Assembly (NCBI GenBank): GCA_029262975.1
Contig: JAJCYJ010000254.1
Span: 1 to 7,287, forward strand
Source: Saprospiraceae bacterium
Lineage (GTDB): Bacteria > Bacteroidota > Bacteroidia > Chitinophagales > Saprospiraceae
Direction of reading: 5' to 3'
Length of the DNA: 7,287 bases
In this document: positions 1-7,107 of the stretch, one piece after another
How positions within the stretch are numbered: the first letter of the stretch is position 1
How the letters are laid out: the number at the start of each line of letters is the position of its first letter
Program-made: the position numbers and the translations under genes
Notes under the pieces: model-generated
Database searches by the model: none
Seen by the model: only the letters and a program-made list of their open reading frames with translations
Told to the model about the DNA's origin: nothing

Positions 1-36
1 CATGGATGATTGCTTTAGATAAGAGTTGTGAATGTA

Positions 37-2127
37 TTAATTATTATTCGAAATGTGAACAATAGGTATAACCTTGTCATCCGGCTTACTATTTTGGCAT
101 TTGTATACTTGAATAGGAATATTCTTTCCTTTTACACTGACTTCACCCATTGGTTTTATAAAAAATTGTTTCGGATCAACCAGTTTTTTAACAGAATCCT
201 GGCTCAGTAAAATGTCTGCTTCGAGTACTTTCGTCGTACTCTCAATTCGAGCAGCGGTATTAACCGTGTCTGAAATAAGGGTAGCATCCCGTCGGATTTC
301 ATCACCAATTATTCCCATAATTAATGGCCCCGTGTGCATGCCCATGCCCACTTTTATAGGATCCCGACCTCGTGTGACTAACATCTTATTGTATTCACTA
401 ATATCCTCCTGCATTTCAAGACAAGCCAAGAGCGCGTCTGTTGGATTATTTTGAAAAATGGCCATAATGCCATCTCCTAGATATTGACTTACAAATCCAT
501 GATTTCTTACAATTATCGGGCCCATTCTTTCGGCATACTCTTTTACAAAAGCAAAGTTTTCTTGTGGCGTCATACCTTCGGAAATGGTTGTAAAACTCCT
601 GATATCCGTAAAAACAACTGTTACCTCTTTTTCGATTTGATCTCCTAATTGAACATCCGTGATTTTACTTCGTCCTATGGCTTTTATAAAATCCATCGGT
701 ACGAATCGGGACATCTCCTGGTTTACTTCTTTTTCATAGTCTGTAATTTCTTTTTGCTTCTTGAGTCTAAAACGAGAAAAAATCATATAGGCAGCACCGA
801 GCAGTAAAAGAATACTAGTGAAATAAATATACCTCTGTATAGTTTGTTCTCGTGCGGCTATTTCATTTTGTAATCCTAATTCTAGAATTTCCTTTTCTTT
901 TTGTGCTGTTTCAAATCGCACTTCAAGACCCCGTGTCAGTTTTGTTCTCTCATCATTACTTATAGAATCTCTGTAATCCAGCCATTTATGTAAATAAATT
1001 ATTGAGTTTTTATAATCATGACGATATTCAGAATTTTTAGCGAGGTGCTCATAACCATCTCTAATAGTTTCTCTGAATCCAATGTCTTTGGACATTGTAA
1101 TACCCTCCATCAACTTTTTTTCAGCGCTGGCATAATCTCCCAGTTCGTTATAAGTTTTTCCAATATTGATCAATGTGAACGCTCTTCCGCGATCATCCTG
1201 AATATCATTAAATATACTATTAGCTTCTTCTGCGTAGGACAAGGAAGTTGCTAAATAACCTGATTTCGAATCATTGATTTCAGCATTGTTTTTAGTAGCT
1301 AATTTGTAGAAAATATCACCGAGATTTCCCTTAATATATCCTTCCCAATAGCTCCGGGCATATGAATCAGTAATAAACGAAAGAGCTTCATCTGCTTTTT
1401 CAAAATAGAAAATTGCAGAATCTAGTTGATTTAATTCGTCGTGACAAATGGCGGCATTCATGTATATCACCGAGTACACACTTTCTAATTCATCGATTAC
1501 TTCTAAAGATGTGGTAGGCACTTTTTCTACGATGGTGATCGCACTTTTATAATATTCCAATGCTTTTTCCTGGTCCTTAAGATCCATATATAAAGACATC
1601 AAATTAACAGCGGCATATATTTCACCTACAAAGTCTCCTAAAGAATCTGAAAATACGATGACATCCTGATATGCTTTTACTGCCTCTTCATATCGATTAA
1701 GCCTTTGATAGAGGAGTGCGAGATTATTGAGATTTTCAGTAAGGTTACTGAGGTCATTTTGTTCTGTGAAATATTCATTGGCCCTAAGTGTATAGACAAA
1801 GGCAGAATCGGAATTTCCAAGGTATAAATATTGCGAACCTAATTGCAATGATGCCATTGCTATTTTCTTTTCGTCACCCATCGCTATGGCCAACGATAAT
1901 TGCACCTTAGAAGGTGCGATAGTCGCTGCTCTGTCAATTGATGAAAGTTCTGAGATGAGTTCAGCGTAATGCTTGAATTTTATGCTATCAACAGTTTCAG
2001 TGGCGATTAATTCTTTTATGCTATCAATAGTGACAGCATTATCATCGGTCACAGCGAAAAGTGATGTTCCGCTTAGGATAAAAGTCACTAGAACGTTGGT
2101 CAGACGTGATAAATAACTGTCAAGCAT
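37..2127 (-). CDS. Membrane-bound class III adenylate/guanylate cyclase with periplasmic TPR sensor
   Basis: The 696-residue protein should make cAMP or cGMP from ATP or GTP in response to an envelope signal. A hydrophobic N-terminus (about 8-26) exports or anchors it. Residues about 55-386 hold around six or seven TPR-like helical pairs, for example 130-163, 167-201, 216-250 and 312-350. A charged coiled coil (about 390-430), one membrane helix (432-450) and a short cytoplasmic helix lead to the family's FVP...DVQLGD linker (475-496). The cyclase domain (about 500-676) has the two metal-binding aspartates, D508 in FTDIRSF and D552 in YLGDGIMAIF. It also has the transition-state pair N623 and R627 in TVNTAAR, and T616 at the second base-selecting position. 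The usual adenine-selecting Lys is Q548, so substrate choice is uncertain. The TPR-coiled coil-TM module is, from family knowledge, more often seen on Bacteroidota histidine kinases. ATG 2127 is chosen because it directly precedes the signal segment. The gene is divergent from the methyltransferase gene. Cyclase identity is very secure; the ligand is unknown. Confidence 0.95.
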   Translation of the reverse strand: MLDSYLSRLTNVLVTFILSGTSLFAVTDDNAVTIDSIKELIATETVDSIKFKHYAELISELSSIDRAATIAPSKVQLSLAIAMGDEKKIAMASLQLGSQYLYLGNSDSAFVYTLRANEYFTEQNDLSNLTENLNNLALLYQRLNRYEEAVKAYQDVIVFSDSLGDFVGEIYAAVNLMSLYMDLKDQEKALEYYKSAITIVEKVPTTSLEVIDELESVYSVIYMNAAICHDELNQLDSAIFYFEKADEALSFITDSYARSYWEGYIKGNLGDIFYKLATKNNAEINDSKSGYLATSLSYAEEANSIFNDIQDDRGRAFTLINIGKTYNELGDYASAEKKLMEGITMSKDIGFRETIRDGYEHLAKNSEYRHDYKNSIIYLHKWLDYRDSISNDERTKLTRGLEVRFETAQKEKEILELGLQNEIAAREQTIQRYIYFTSILLLLGAAYMIFSRFRLKKQKEITDYEKEVNQEMSRFVPMDFIKAIGRSKITDVQLGDQIEKEVTVVFTDIRSFTTISEGMTPQENFAFVKEYAERMGPIIVRNHGFVSQYLGDGIMAIFQNNPTDALLACLEMQEDISEYNKMLVTRGRDPIKVGMGMHTGPLIMGIIGDEIRRDATLISDTVNTAARIESTTKVLEADILLSQDSVKKLVDPKQFFIKPMGEVSVKGKNIPIQVYKCQNSKPDDKVIPIVHISNNN

Positions 2128-2348
2128 ATTGAGGTACGCATTAAATCTCCAATTTAAGGACTATACTTCGTACCCGTATCCCCATAAAGGGGTAATCTTA
2201 ACATTGTCATTTAGCACATTTGTACACATATCTTCACAGCTATCCAGCCAGTCAGTACATTAGATTTATCATTTCTCCTTACATTGTATTCGCACAGATA
2301 TTAAGTTCAGTCAAGTGCAGTTTGCCTAAGTCACTCAGATTAACTACT
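2128..2348. promoter_or_regulatory. Divergent intergenic region between cyclase and methyltransferase genes
   Basis: These 221 bases must carry the promoters of two divergent genes. I could not find a full match to the Bacteroidota promoter (TTTG near -33, TAnnTTTG near -7) on either strand. The closest -7 element for the cyclase is TAAATTGG on the minus strand at about 2150-2157, one mismatch from consensus, but it lacks an upstream TTG at the right distance. The future cyclase leader contains two small adjacent inverted repeats: ATAC/GTAT (2163-2166 with 2176-2179) and CCCC/GGGG (2180-2183 with 2189-2192). The plus-strand frame is open upstream of 2349 back to a TTG at 2220, but that extension has no methyltransferase-like sequence and is treated as non-coding. 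Confidence 0.4.
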
Positions 2349-2993
2349 ATGAAAATAGAAGCCATACATCAATTTCATGATAAAGAATATGCTGAGGATT
2401 GGGCTGAAAAATTCTCGCCTACACCTGAAAGAATGCGCCTGTTTGAACTGATTACTGATAATATCAAGACGAGATATAACAGTAATGTCCACATCGTTGA
2501 GTTAGGTATTGGCCCGGGTTATCTTGCAGCCCACCTTTTAGATTCGCTTCCGGGAATCACATATGAAGGGTTAGATTTTTCAAAAGCGATGCTTGAGGTG
2601 GCCAGAGACAGATTGCTAAATCATATTAATTATCTACGACTGTCCCAGGTTGATTTAACGGATAAAGGATGGGGTCGGACTGTGCGGAATCAGCCGGATG
2701 TTATTGTTTCTACATGGGCGCTACATGACCTTATGGATAAAGATCATATTGCGTCAGTATATACAGCTTCGGCGCAGTTGCTTTTGAATGGAGGCTTATT
2801 AATAAACGGTGATTTTATAAAGCCTTCAATATCTGAAATTGATTATGAGGCAGGACGTATAAAACCTGAAGAACATCTCGAGTTAATGCGAATAGCGGGT
2901 TTCCGTGATTACACTTGCATCGGACATTTCGAAGAGAATGTATCTGAACCAACTACTGCAAATAATTATTCTTGTTTCCTGGCCATCAAATAA
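2349..2993 (+). CDS. Class I SAM-dependent methyltransferase, substrate unknown
   Basis: This 214-residue protein has the size and motif order of a stand-alone Rossmann-fold methyltransferase of the methyltransf_11/12/25 type. Motif I, which binds the methionine part of SAM, is VELGIGPGYLA (50-60). The acidic residue contacting the SAM ribose is probably D76 in YEGLDFSKAM. The post-II motif is QVDLTD (100-105). Motif IV and its flank are DVIVSTWALHDL (117-128), followed by LLLNGGLLINGDF (144-156), the usual strand before the C-terminal half. No membrane segment or signal is seen, so it should be cytoplasmic. ATG 2349 is preferred over the TTG at 2220 because the 43 extra residues are not family-like and conserved helices begin just after this ATG. 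No Shine-Dalgarno is visible. The YdeP-like gene follows after 137 bases on the same strand. The fold is secure; the acceptor, small molecule or macromolecule, cannot be told from sequence. Confidence 0.9.
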   Translation: MKIEAIHQFHDKEYAEDWAEKFSPTPERMRLFELITDNIKTRYNSNVHIVELGIGPGYLAAHLLDSLPGITYEGLDFSKAMLEVARDRLLNHINYLRLSQVDLTDKGWGRTVRNQPDVIVSTWALHDLMDKDHIASVYTASAQLLLNGGLLINGDFIKPSISEIDYEAGRIKPEEHLELMRIAGFRDYTCIGHFEENVSEPTTANNYSCFLAIK

Positions 2994-3006
2994 CAATAAT
3001 AGATTT

Positions 3007-3034
3007 TCTTTTGGAATGTAGTATGGCCAAAGGA
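3007..3034. other. Inverted repeat / hairpin after methyltransferase gene
   Basis: TCTTTTGG (3007-3014) pairs with CCAAAGGA (3027-3034) over eight base pairs including one G-T wobble, leaving a 12-base loop. It begins 13 bases after the methyltransferase stop. No T-run follows on either strand, so it is not a classical intrinsic terminator. It could mark the mRNA 3' end or slow read-through into the next gene, or be chance. Confidence 0.3.
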
Positions 3035-3114
3035 TACCTGTTAAAAAGTCAAAATAAGAGCAAGGGAATATGCTAAATTCGATACCTGATTAGGAGAAAT
3101 ACTTAAATTGTACA

Positions 3115-3126
3115 TGTTTTAAAACA
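3115..3126. promoter_or_regulatory. 12-bp perfect palindrome just upstream of YdeP-like start
   Basis: TGTTTTAAAACA is a perfect inverted repeat ending four bases before the ATG at 3131. The position would suit an operator or a translation-control site, but it also supplies the A-rich leader normal for Bacteroidota starts. No second copy was seen upstream of the other genes. In such AT-rich DNA a palindrome of this length could be chance. Confidence 0.25.
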
Positions 3127-3130
3127 AAAA

Positions 3131-5425
3131 ATGTCAGATAACCCTCATAGATATCCACCTTCTGCTGAAAAACTGAAATGGAGCGATCCAAAATCTAATT
3201 CTGTCGGATTGCCAGCTATTATTGCATCGCTCCAGCATATGGGCAAATATATGGATGTGCCCAGTGCCTTAAAGGCTTCACTTAAAATGAATCAGAAGGA
3301 TGGTTTTGATTGTCCCGGATGTGCCTGGCCAGATCCTGATGATCATCGCTCTCCAATCGGAGAATATTGTGAGAATGGCATCAAGGCTCTTGCCGAAGAA
3401 GCGACTAATGCAAAAGTGGATGAAGCGTTTTTTAAAAAGTATGATATAGCAACCCTTTCTTCATGGCCAGAATTCAAACTGGGAAAATCTGGAAGAATAA
3501 CCCATCCCATGCACCTCGCAGAAGGTGCTTCTCATTACACACCAATTTCCTGGGAGCATGCATTTAAAAAAATCGGCACGCACCTTAACAAGCTCGATCA
3601 TCCAGATGAAGCTATATTTTATACTAGTGGGAGGACAAGCAATGAAGCAGCTTTCTTATATGGAGCATTTGTAAGAGCCTATGGTACTAACAACCTTCCT
3701 GATTGTTCCAATATGTGTCATGAATGCAGTGGATTTGGACTTACTCAGACATTGGGTATAGGAAAAGGCTCGGTCACTTTAAATGATATTCATGAAGCAG
3801 AAATCATTCTAGTTATTGGCCAAAACCCAGGTACCAATCATCCAAGAATGATGACTGCGCTTGAAAAGTGCAAAGAGAATGGTGGCAAGATTGTCGCAAT
3901 CAATCCACTGAAAGAGGCAGGCTTGATAAAGTATACTAATCCACAGCGACCACTGAAGATGATGTCAGGTGGGGTAGCAATAGCAGATTTATATCTTCAA
4001 GTACAGATCAATGGAGATGTTGCATTGTTAAAGGCCATCATATTGCTTTTATTAAAATTGGAGAAAGAGCACGGTAATATCATTGATCATGAATTTATTG
4101 AGGAGCATACCTCAGGATTTGAAGAATTTATGAATGCCATAAGCCAGGAAGATCTACAAAAGTGTATCGCAGACTCTGGTGTGTCAGAAAAATTGATCAG
4201 AGAGTCTGTTTCGTTAATCGCAGCGCGCCCAAAGATGATTATTTGTTGGGCGATGGGAATAACGCAACATGAAAATGGAGTACAAAATGTTCGGGAAATT
4301 GTAAATCTACTGCTATTAAGAGGAGCTATCGGAAAACCTGGAGCAGGACCCTGTCCTGTAAGAGGTCATAGCAATGTTCAGGGAGATCGAACTATGGGCA
4401 TATGGGAAAAAATGCCTGGTACATTTCTGGATAAATTAGGACAAGCATTTGATTTTGAGCCTCCTAGAAAACATGGATACGCCACCGTACCAGCTATTCG
4501 GGCTATGTATGAAGGCAAGGCGAAAGTATTTATCGGAATGGGTGGCAATTTTGTCTCTGCGACTCCTGATACAGACTATACTGCCACTGCATTAAGGAAT
4601 TGTCACCTAACCGTGCATGTAAGTACAAAACTGAATAGGTCCCATCTTGTTCATGGACAAGAAGCGCTCATACTGCCTACACTGGGGCGTTCTGAAATCG
4701 ATCTGCAACAATCTGGATATCAATTCGTAAGTGTAGAAAACAGCATGGGAATCGTACACAATTCTAAAGGGGTATTAGCACCTAAATCTCCTCATCTTAA
4801 AAGCGAACCAGCGATAATTGCCGGAATAGCTAAAGTCACATTGCGAGATAAGAAAGATATATCAATTGATTGGGACCTCTTGACTGCTGATTATGATAGA
4901 ATCCGAGACAAGATCGAAGAAGTCATTCCAGGATTTGACGCATACAACGAACGAGTTCGGTTAGGAAGTGGCTTTTACTTGCCTAATGGAGTTAAAGAGC
5001 GAGTATTTAAAACGAAGACAGGCAAGGCGATTTTTACTGTTAATAAAAGGCCAGAGATGACGCTTAGCCCTGGCACCTTTCGGCTTACAACCGTTCGCGC
5101 GCATGACCAGTATAATACGACCCTTTATGGGCTTGATGATAGGTACAGAGGTATAAAAAACGGCCGTGAAGTTCTTTTAATGAACGAATTGGACATGTCC
5201 GAAATAAATCTTTGGCCAGGACAAGAAATAGATGTAACGAGTGTCTATGAAGGCGTAAGCAGATCAGTCAAATCATTTAAAGCAGTTCCATATGATATAC
5301 CAAGAAGCTGTGTTGCTGCCTACTTTCCAGAAGCCAACCCACTTGTACCTATTCATTTGATAAATCGTGAGACACATACTCCCGTTTCAAAAAATATTAT
5401 TGTTTCGATCGTCAAATCTGCTTAA
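3131..5425 (+). CDS. FdhF/YdeP family molybdopterin oxidoreductase
   Basis: The 764-residue protein matches the YdeP family of bis-MGD molybdenum enzymes, distant relatives of formate dehydrogenase alpha subunits, over its whole length (E. coli YdeP is about 760 residues). The N-terminal signature FDCPGCAWPDP (59-69) and C80 of YCENG give three cysteines, C61, C64 and C80, probably for a [4Fe-4S] cluster. GRTSNEAAFLY (167-177) leads into DCSNMCHE (191-198), where C196 lies at the position of Sec140 in E. coli FdhF and is the likely molybdenum ligand. Cofactor-binding segments include GQNPGTNHPRM (230-240), GITQHENG (376-383), RGHSNVQGDR (411-420) and, in the C-terminal MGD-binding domain, RAHDQYNTTLYGLDDRYRG (656-674). 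No Tat signal is seen, so it should be cytoplasmic. Start 3131 is nearly forced: an in-frame TAA lies at 3104. No fdhD, Moco-synthesis or electron-transfer gene is in the window. The physiological substrate is not established; E. coli YdeP is linked to acid resistance under EvgA control. Confidence 0.95.
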   Translation: MSDNPHRYPPSAEKLKWSDPKSNSVGLPAIIASLQHMGKYMDVPSALKASLKMNQKDGFDCPGCAWPDPDDHRSPIGEYCENGIKALAEEATNAKVDEAFFKKYDIATLSSWPEFKLGKSGRITHPMHLAEGASHYTPISWEHAFKKIGTHLNKLDHPDEAIFYTSGRTSNEAAFLYGAFVRAYGTNNLPDCSNMCHECSGFGLTQTLGIGKGSVTLNDIHEAEIILVIGQNPGTNHPRMMTALEKCKENGGKIVAINPLKEAGLIKYTNPQRPLKMMSGGVAIADLYLQVQINGDVALLKAIILLLLKLEKEHGNIIDHEFIEEHTSGFEEFMNAISQEDLQKCIADSGVSEKLIRESVSLIAARPKMIICWAMGITQHENGVQNVREIVNLLLLRGAIGKPGAGPCPVRGHSNVQGDRTMGIWEKMPGTFLDKLGQAFDFEPPRKHGYATVPAIRAMYEGKAKVFIGMGGNFVSATPDTDYTATALRNCHLTVHVSTKLNRSHLVHGQEALILPTLGRSEIDLQQSGYQFVSVENSMGIVHNSKGVLAPKSPHLKSEPAIIAGIAKVTLRDKKDISIDWDLLTADYDRIRDKIEEVIPGFDAYNERVRLGSGFYLPNGVKERVFKTKTGKAIFTVNKRPEMTLSPGTFRLTTVRAHDQYNTTLYGLDDRYRGIKNGREVLLMNELDMSEINLWPGQEIDVTSVYEGVSRSVKSFKAVPYDIPRSCVAAYFPEANPLVPIHLINRETHTPVSKNIIVSIVKSA

Positions 5426-5546
5426 TCTAAATACACTGATTTACTATTCTCGCTAGTCATACTTGTTAAAGAGCACTTAAAAGTTCACTTTTGCGAATAT
5501 TTTGGAAAAATATCTGTTTATCTAATTGAAGTTCATTCTAAGCCTT
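5426..5546. promoter_or_regulatory. Intergenic region with two inverted repeats before thioredoxin-like gene
   Basis: The 121-base gap holds AAAAGT-TC-ACTTTT (5479-5492) and, four bases later, ATATTTT-GGA-AAAATAT (5497-5513). A poor promoter candidate combines TTTTG (5489-5493) with TATCTGTT (5511-5518), which keeps the TA of the Bacteroidota -7 element but not its TTTG. Neither repeat is GC-rich or followed by a proper T-run, so a terminator for the YdeP-like gene is not supported. They may be operator-like sites or chance in AT-rich DNA. Confidence 0.3.
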
Positions 5547-6980
5547 ATGTATAAATATCTACTTCTTTCAGTATTAGCACTTGTTTGTAGTAAGTCGCTT
5601 TTAGGTCAAGCTAACATTGAGTTCGATGTTAAAAACTACAATTCTGACACGCTCATTTTCGGTTATTATCTGGCGGATAAATTATTGGTAAAAGATTCAA
5701 TTAACCGAGCGGGAAAAGATGAATCCTTTCGTTTTGTTCAGGACAGCCTCATCGAGCCCGGAATGTATATCGTGGTTTCCGTACCAGAAGGGCTGTTTTA
5801 TCAAGTTTTGGTTGGAGAGAACGATCAGGAATTTAAAGTTACGATTGATACTCTTGCTGAAAGTGAAATCGAATTTAGCGGATCTATTGAAAATGAAATA
5901 TTTTACGATTACCTGCACTTCATCAATGATGCACAGCGAGAGCAAAGCAGACTGGATAGGATAATTGTTGATACGGATTCTGTTTTGGTGTCGGTAAGAG
6001 ATCAATTATTAAGAGATAAAATTACGATTGCCGGATTAGTCAGACAAAAGCAGGAAAAGGTTATAGCCGAACATCCCAGCAGTATTGCAGCAATATTGAT
6101 AAAATCAAATCTGCCTTTTTCATTTCCTGAGATGGAAGGTACGGATGAAGAAATTCAGCAAAAAAAATACACCTACTATAAAGCCCGTTATTTTGATAAC
6201 ATTGATATGAAACATCCGGCGATATTGCGCACACCCATATTGCATCAGCGGATTAATTATTACCTGGAAAATTTGACACCTGTTAATCCTGATTCAGCGA
6301 TCACATCCGTAGAATATCTTCTTTCTCTAATGGATGATAAATCAGAAATGTATAGATATTATTTAAGCTATTTTCTTAATAAGTATGGCAACTCTAAATA
6401 CATTGGTTTAGATGCAGTCTATGTTCATCTTGCTCTAAATTATTATGGGAAAGGAAAGGCGCCGTGGGTCACGGAAGAGAATCTTAACGAAATTGTATCA
6501 AATGCTAAAAAAATAGAACCCTTGCTTATCGGGAAACCTGCACCCGATTTTCATATTCAAAGACAGGATGGTACACCCTTATCTCTGGGCGATCTGAATA
6601 AAGAATATACTGTTTTAGTGTTTTGGAAACCAGACTGTAGTCATTGTACTAAGGCAATGCCGCATGTCATAGCATTTAATGAGAAGTACAAAGATAAAGG
6701 GGTAGATGTTGTGACTATCTGTACACAGATAGGCAAGGATTTTGGCAAATGCTGGGAAGATGCCGAGAAGAAAGGAATGAACGGCTTAATAAATGCAGGT
6801 GATGAATTTGGTAAAGACAGGATTCTTGCTAAATACTATGCTACCAGTACTCCAAAAATTTTCATCCTCGATAAAAATAAAAAGATAAGACTCAAAAAGG
6901 TGCCTGCTGAAAACCTTGATGCCGTCTTAGAGCAGATGTTAAAAATTGATGCTGCGGAGAAAGCTGCGTCAGGAGAATGA
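5547..6980 (+). CDS. Exported TlpA/AhpC-TSA thioredoxin-like protein with DUF4369-like and DUF5106-like N-terminal domains
   Basis: The 477-residue protein is a Bacteroidota-style extracytoplasmic thiol-disulfide oxidoreductase. A signal peptide spans about 1-20 (MYKYLLLSVLALVCSKSLLG), with cleavage likely before Q21. C14 follows a Val and does not make a good lipobox. A beta-rich domain (about 23-115) ending in FSGSIENEIFYDYL resembles DUF4369. The helical middle (about 120-325) resembles DUF5106. The thioredoxin domain (about 326-465) opens with GKPAPDF and carries the redox pair C364-x-x-C367 in FWKPDCSHC, with the conserved cis-Pro P436 in STPKIFIL. Both redox cysteines are present, so it should be active, probably reducing or exchanging disulfides in the periplasm. 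C392 and C402 are additional. ATG 5547 is chosen over the TTG at 5526 because it gives a normal signal peptide. It follows the YdeP-like gene after 121 bases and converges with rlmH. Domain calls for the N-terminal half rest on pattern resemblance only; partner proteins are unknown. Confidence 0.92.
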   Translation: MYKYLLLSVLALVCSKSLLGQANIEFDVKNYNSDTLIFGYYLADKLLVKDSINRAGKDESFRFVQDSLIEPGMYIVVSVPEGLFYQVLVGENDQEFKVTIDTLAESEIEFSGSIENEIFYDYLHFINDAQREQSRLDRIIVDTDSVLVSVRDQLLRDKITIAGLVRQKQEKVIAEHPSSIAAILIKSNLPFSFPEMEGTDEEIQQKKYTYYKARYFDNIDMKHPAILRTPILHQRINYYLENLTPVNPDSAITSVEYLLSLMDDKSEMYRYYLSYFLNKYGNSKYIGLDAVYVHLALNYYGKGKAPWVTEENLNEIVSNAKKIEPLLIGKPAPDFHIQRQDGTPLSLGDLNKEYTVLVFWKPDCSHCTKAMPHVIAFNEKYKDKGVDVVTICTQIGKDFGKCWEDAEKKGMNGLINAGDEFGKDRILAKYYATSTPKIFILDKNKKIRLKKVPAENLDAVLEQMLKIDAAEKAASGE

Positions 6981-6991
6981 TTTTAACGTAT

Positions 6992-7007
6992 CGTAAGAAT
7001 CCTTACG
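6992..7007. terminator. Short hairpin after thioredoxin-like gene, weak terminator candidate
   Basis: CGTAAG (6992-6997) pairs perfectly with CTTACG (7002-7007) across an AATC loop, beginning 11 bases after the stop of the thioredoxin-like gene. No T-run follows on either strand, so it lacks half of an intrinsic terminator. Its place in a convergent 127-base gap makes a role at the transcript 3' end plausible. Confidence 0.35.
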
Positions 7008-7085
7008 CAACAAGTGTGTTATCAAAAGGATTACTGATGCTCAATTGTTACCTCTGCTCTGCGACTTTGCTGTAACCCGGATTGG

Positions 7086-7106
7086 AGATATGATGAAATC
7101 ATATCT
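7086..7106. terminator. Perfect 9-bp hairpin directly after rlmH stop
   Basis: AGATATGAT (7086-7094) is the exact reverse complement of ATCATATCT (7098-7106), with a three-base loop. On the minus strand it starts one base past the rlmH stop codon (7110-7108). No T-run follows on the minus strand (CCAATCCGGG comes next), and the stem is AT-rich, so it is a candidate 3'-end or mRNA-stabilising hairpin rather than a proven terminator. Confidence 0.45.
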
Positions 7107-7107
7107 G

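Noticed and set aside
1..36. Short plus-strand frame MDDCFR ending at 22
   Set aside because: Too short to tell the tail of a gene from chance at the window edge.
212..1254. Plus-strand ORFs of about 80 codons (212-454 and 1018-1254)
   Set aside because: Both are antisense to the well-supported cyclase gene and resemble nothing known.
2163..2192. Riboswitch or structured leader of the cyclase
   Set aside because: Only two four-base stems are visible, too small and without any known aptamer signature.
2220..2348. N-terminal extension of the methyltransferase from a TTG start
   Set aside because: The 43 residues do not look like a methyltransferase N-terminus, and ATG 2349 gives a normal-length protein starting just before the first conserved helix.
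3131..5425. True formate dehydrogenase or selenoprotein
   Set aside because: There is no in-frame TGA, and the CPGCAWPDP and DCSNMCHE signatures place it in the YdeP branch, whose substrate is not shown to be formate.
5526..5546. TTG start seven codons upstream of the thioredoxin-like gene
   Set aside because: ATG 5547 yields a compact signal peptide with a basic residue near the start; the upstream TTG adds a hydrophobic stretch and has no ribosome binding site.
5547..5606. Lipoprotein signal in the thioredoxin-like protein (Cys at residue 14)
   Set aside because: The residues before the Cys are LALV; Val at -1 is not accepted in a lipobox, and a better signal peptidase I site follows at Leu-Leu-Gly/Gln.
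5697..6005. 102-codon minus-strand ORF
   Set aside because: It lies entirely antisense to the thioredoxin-like gene and shows no recognisable motif or low-complexity-free domain pattern.
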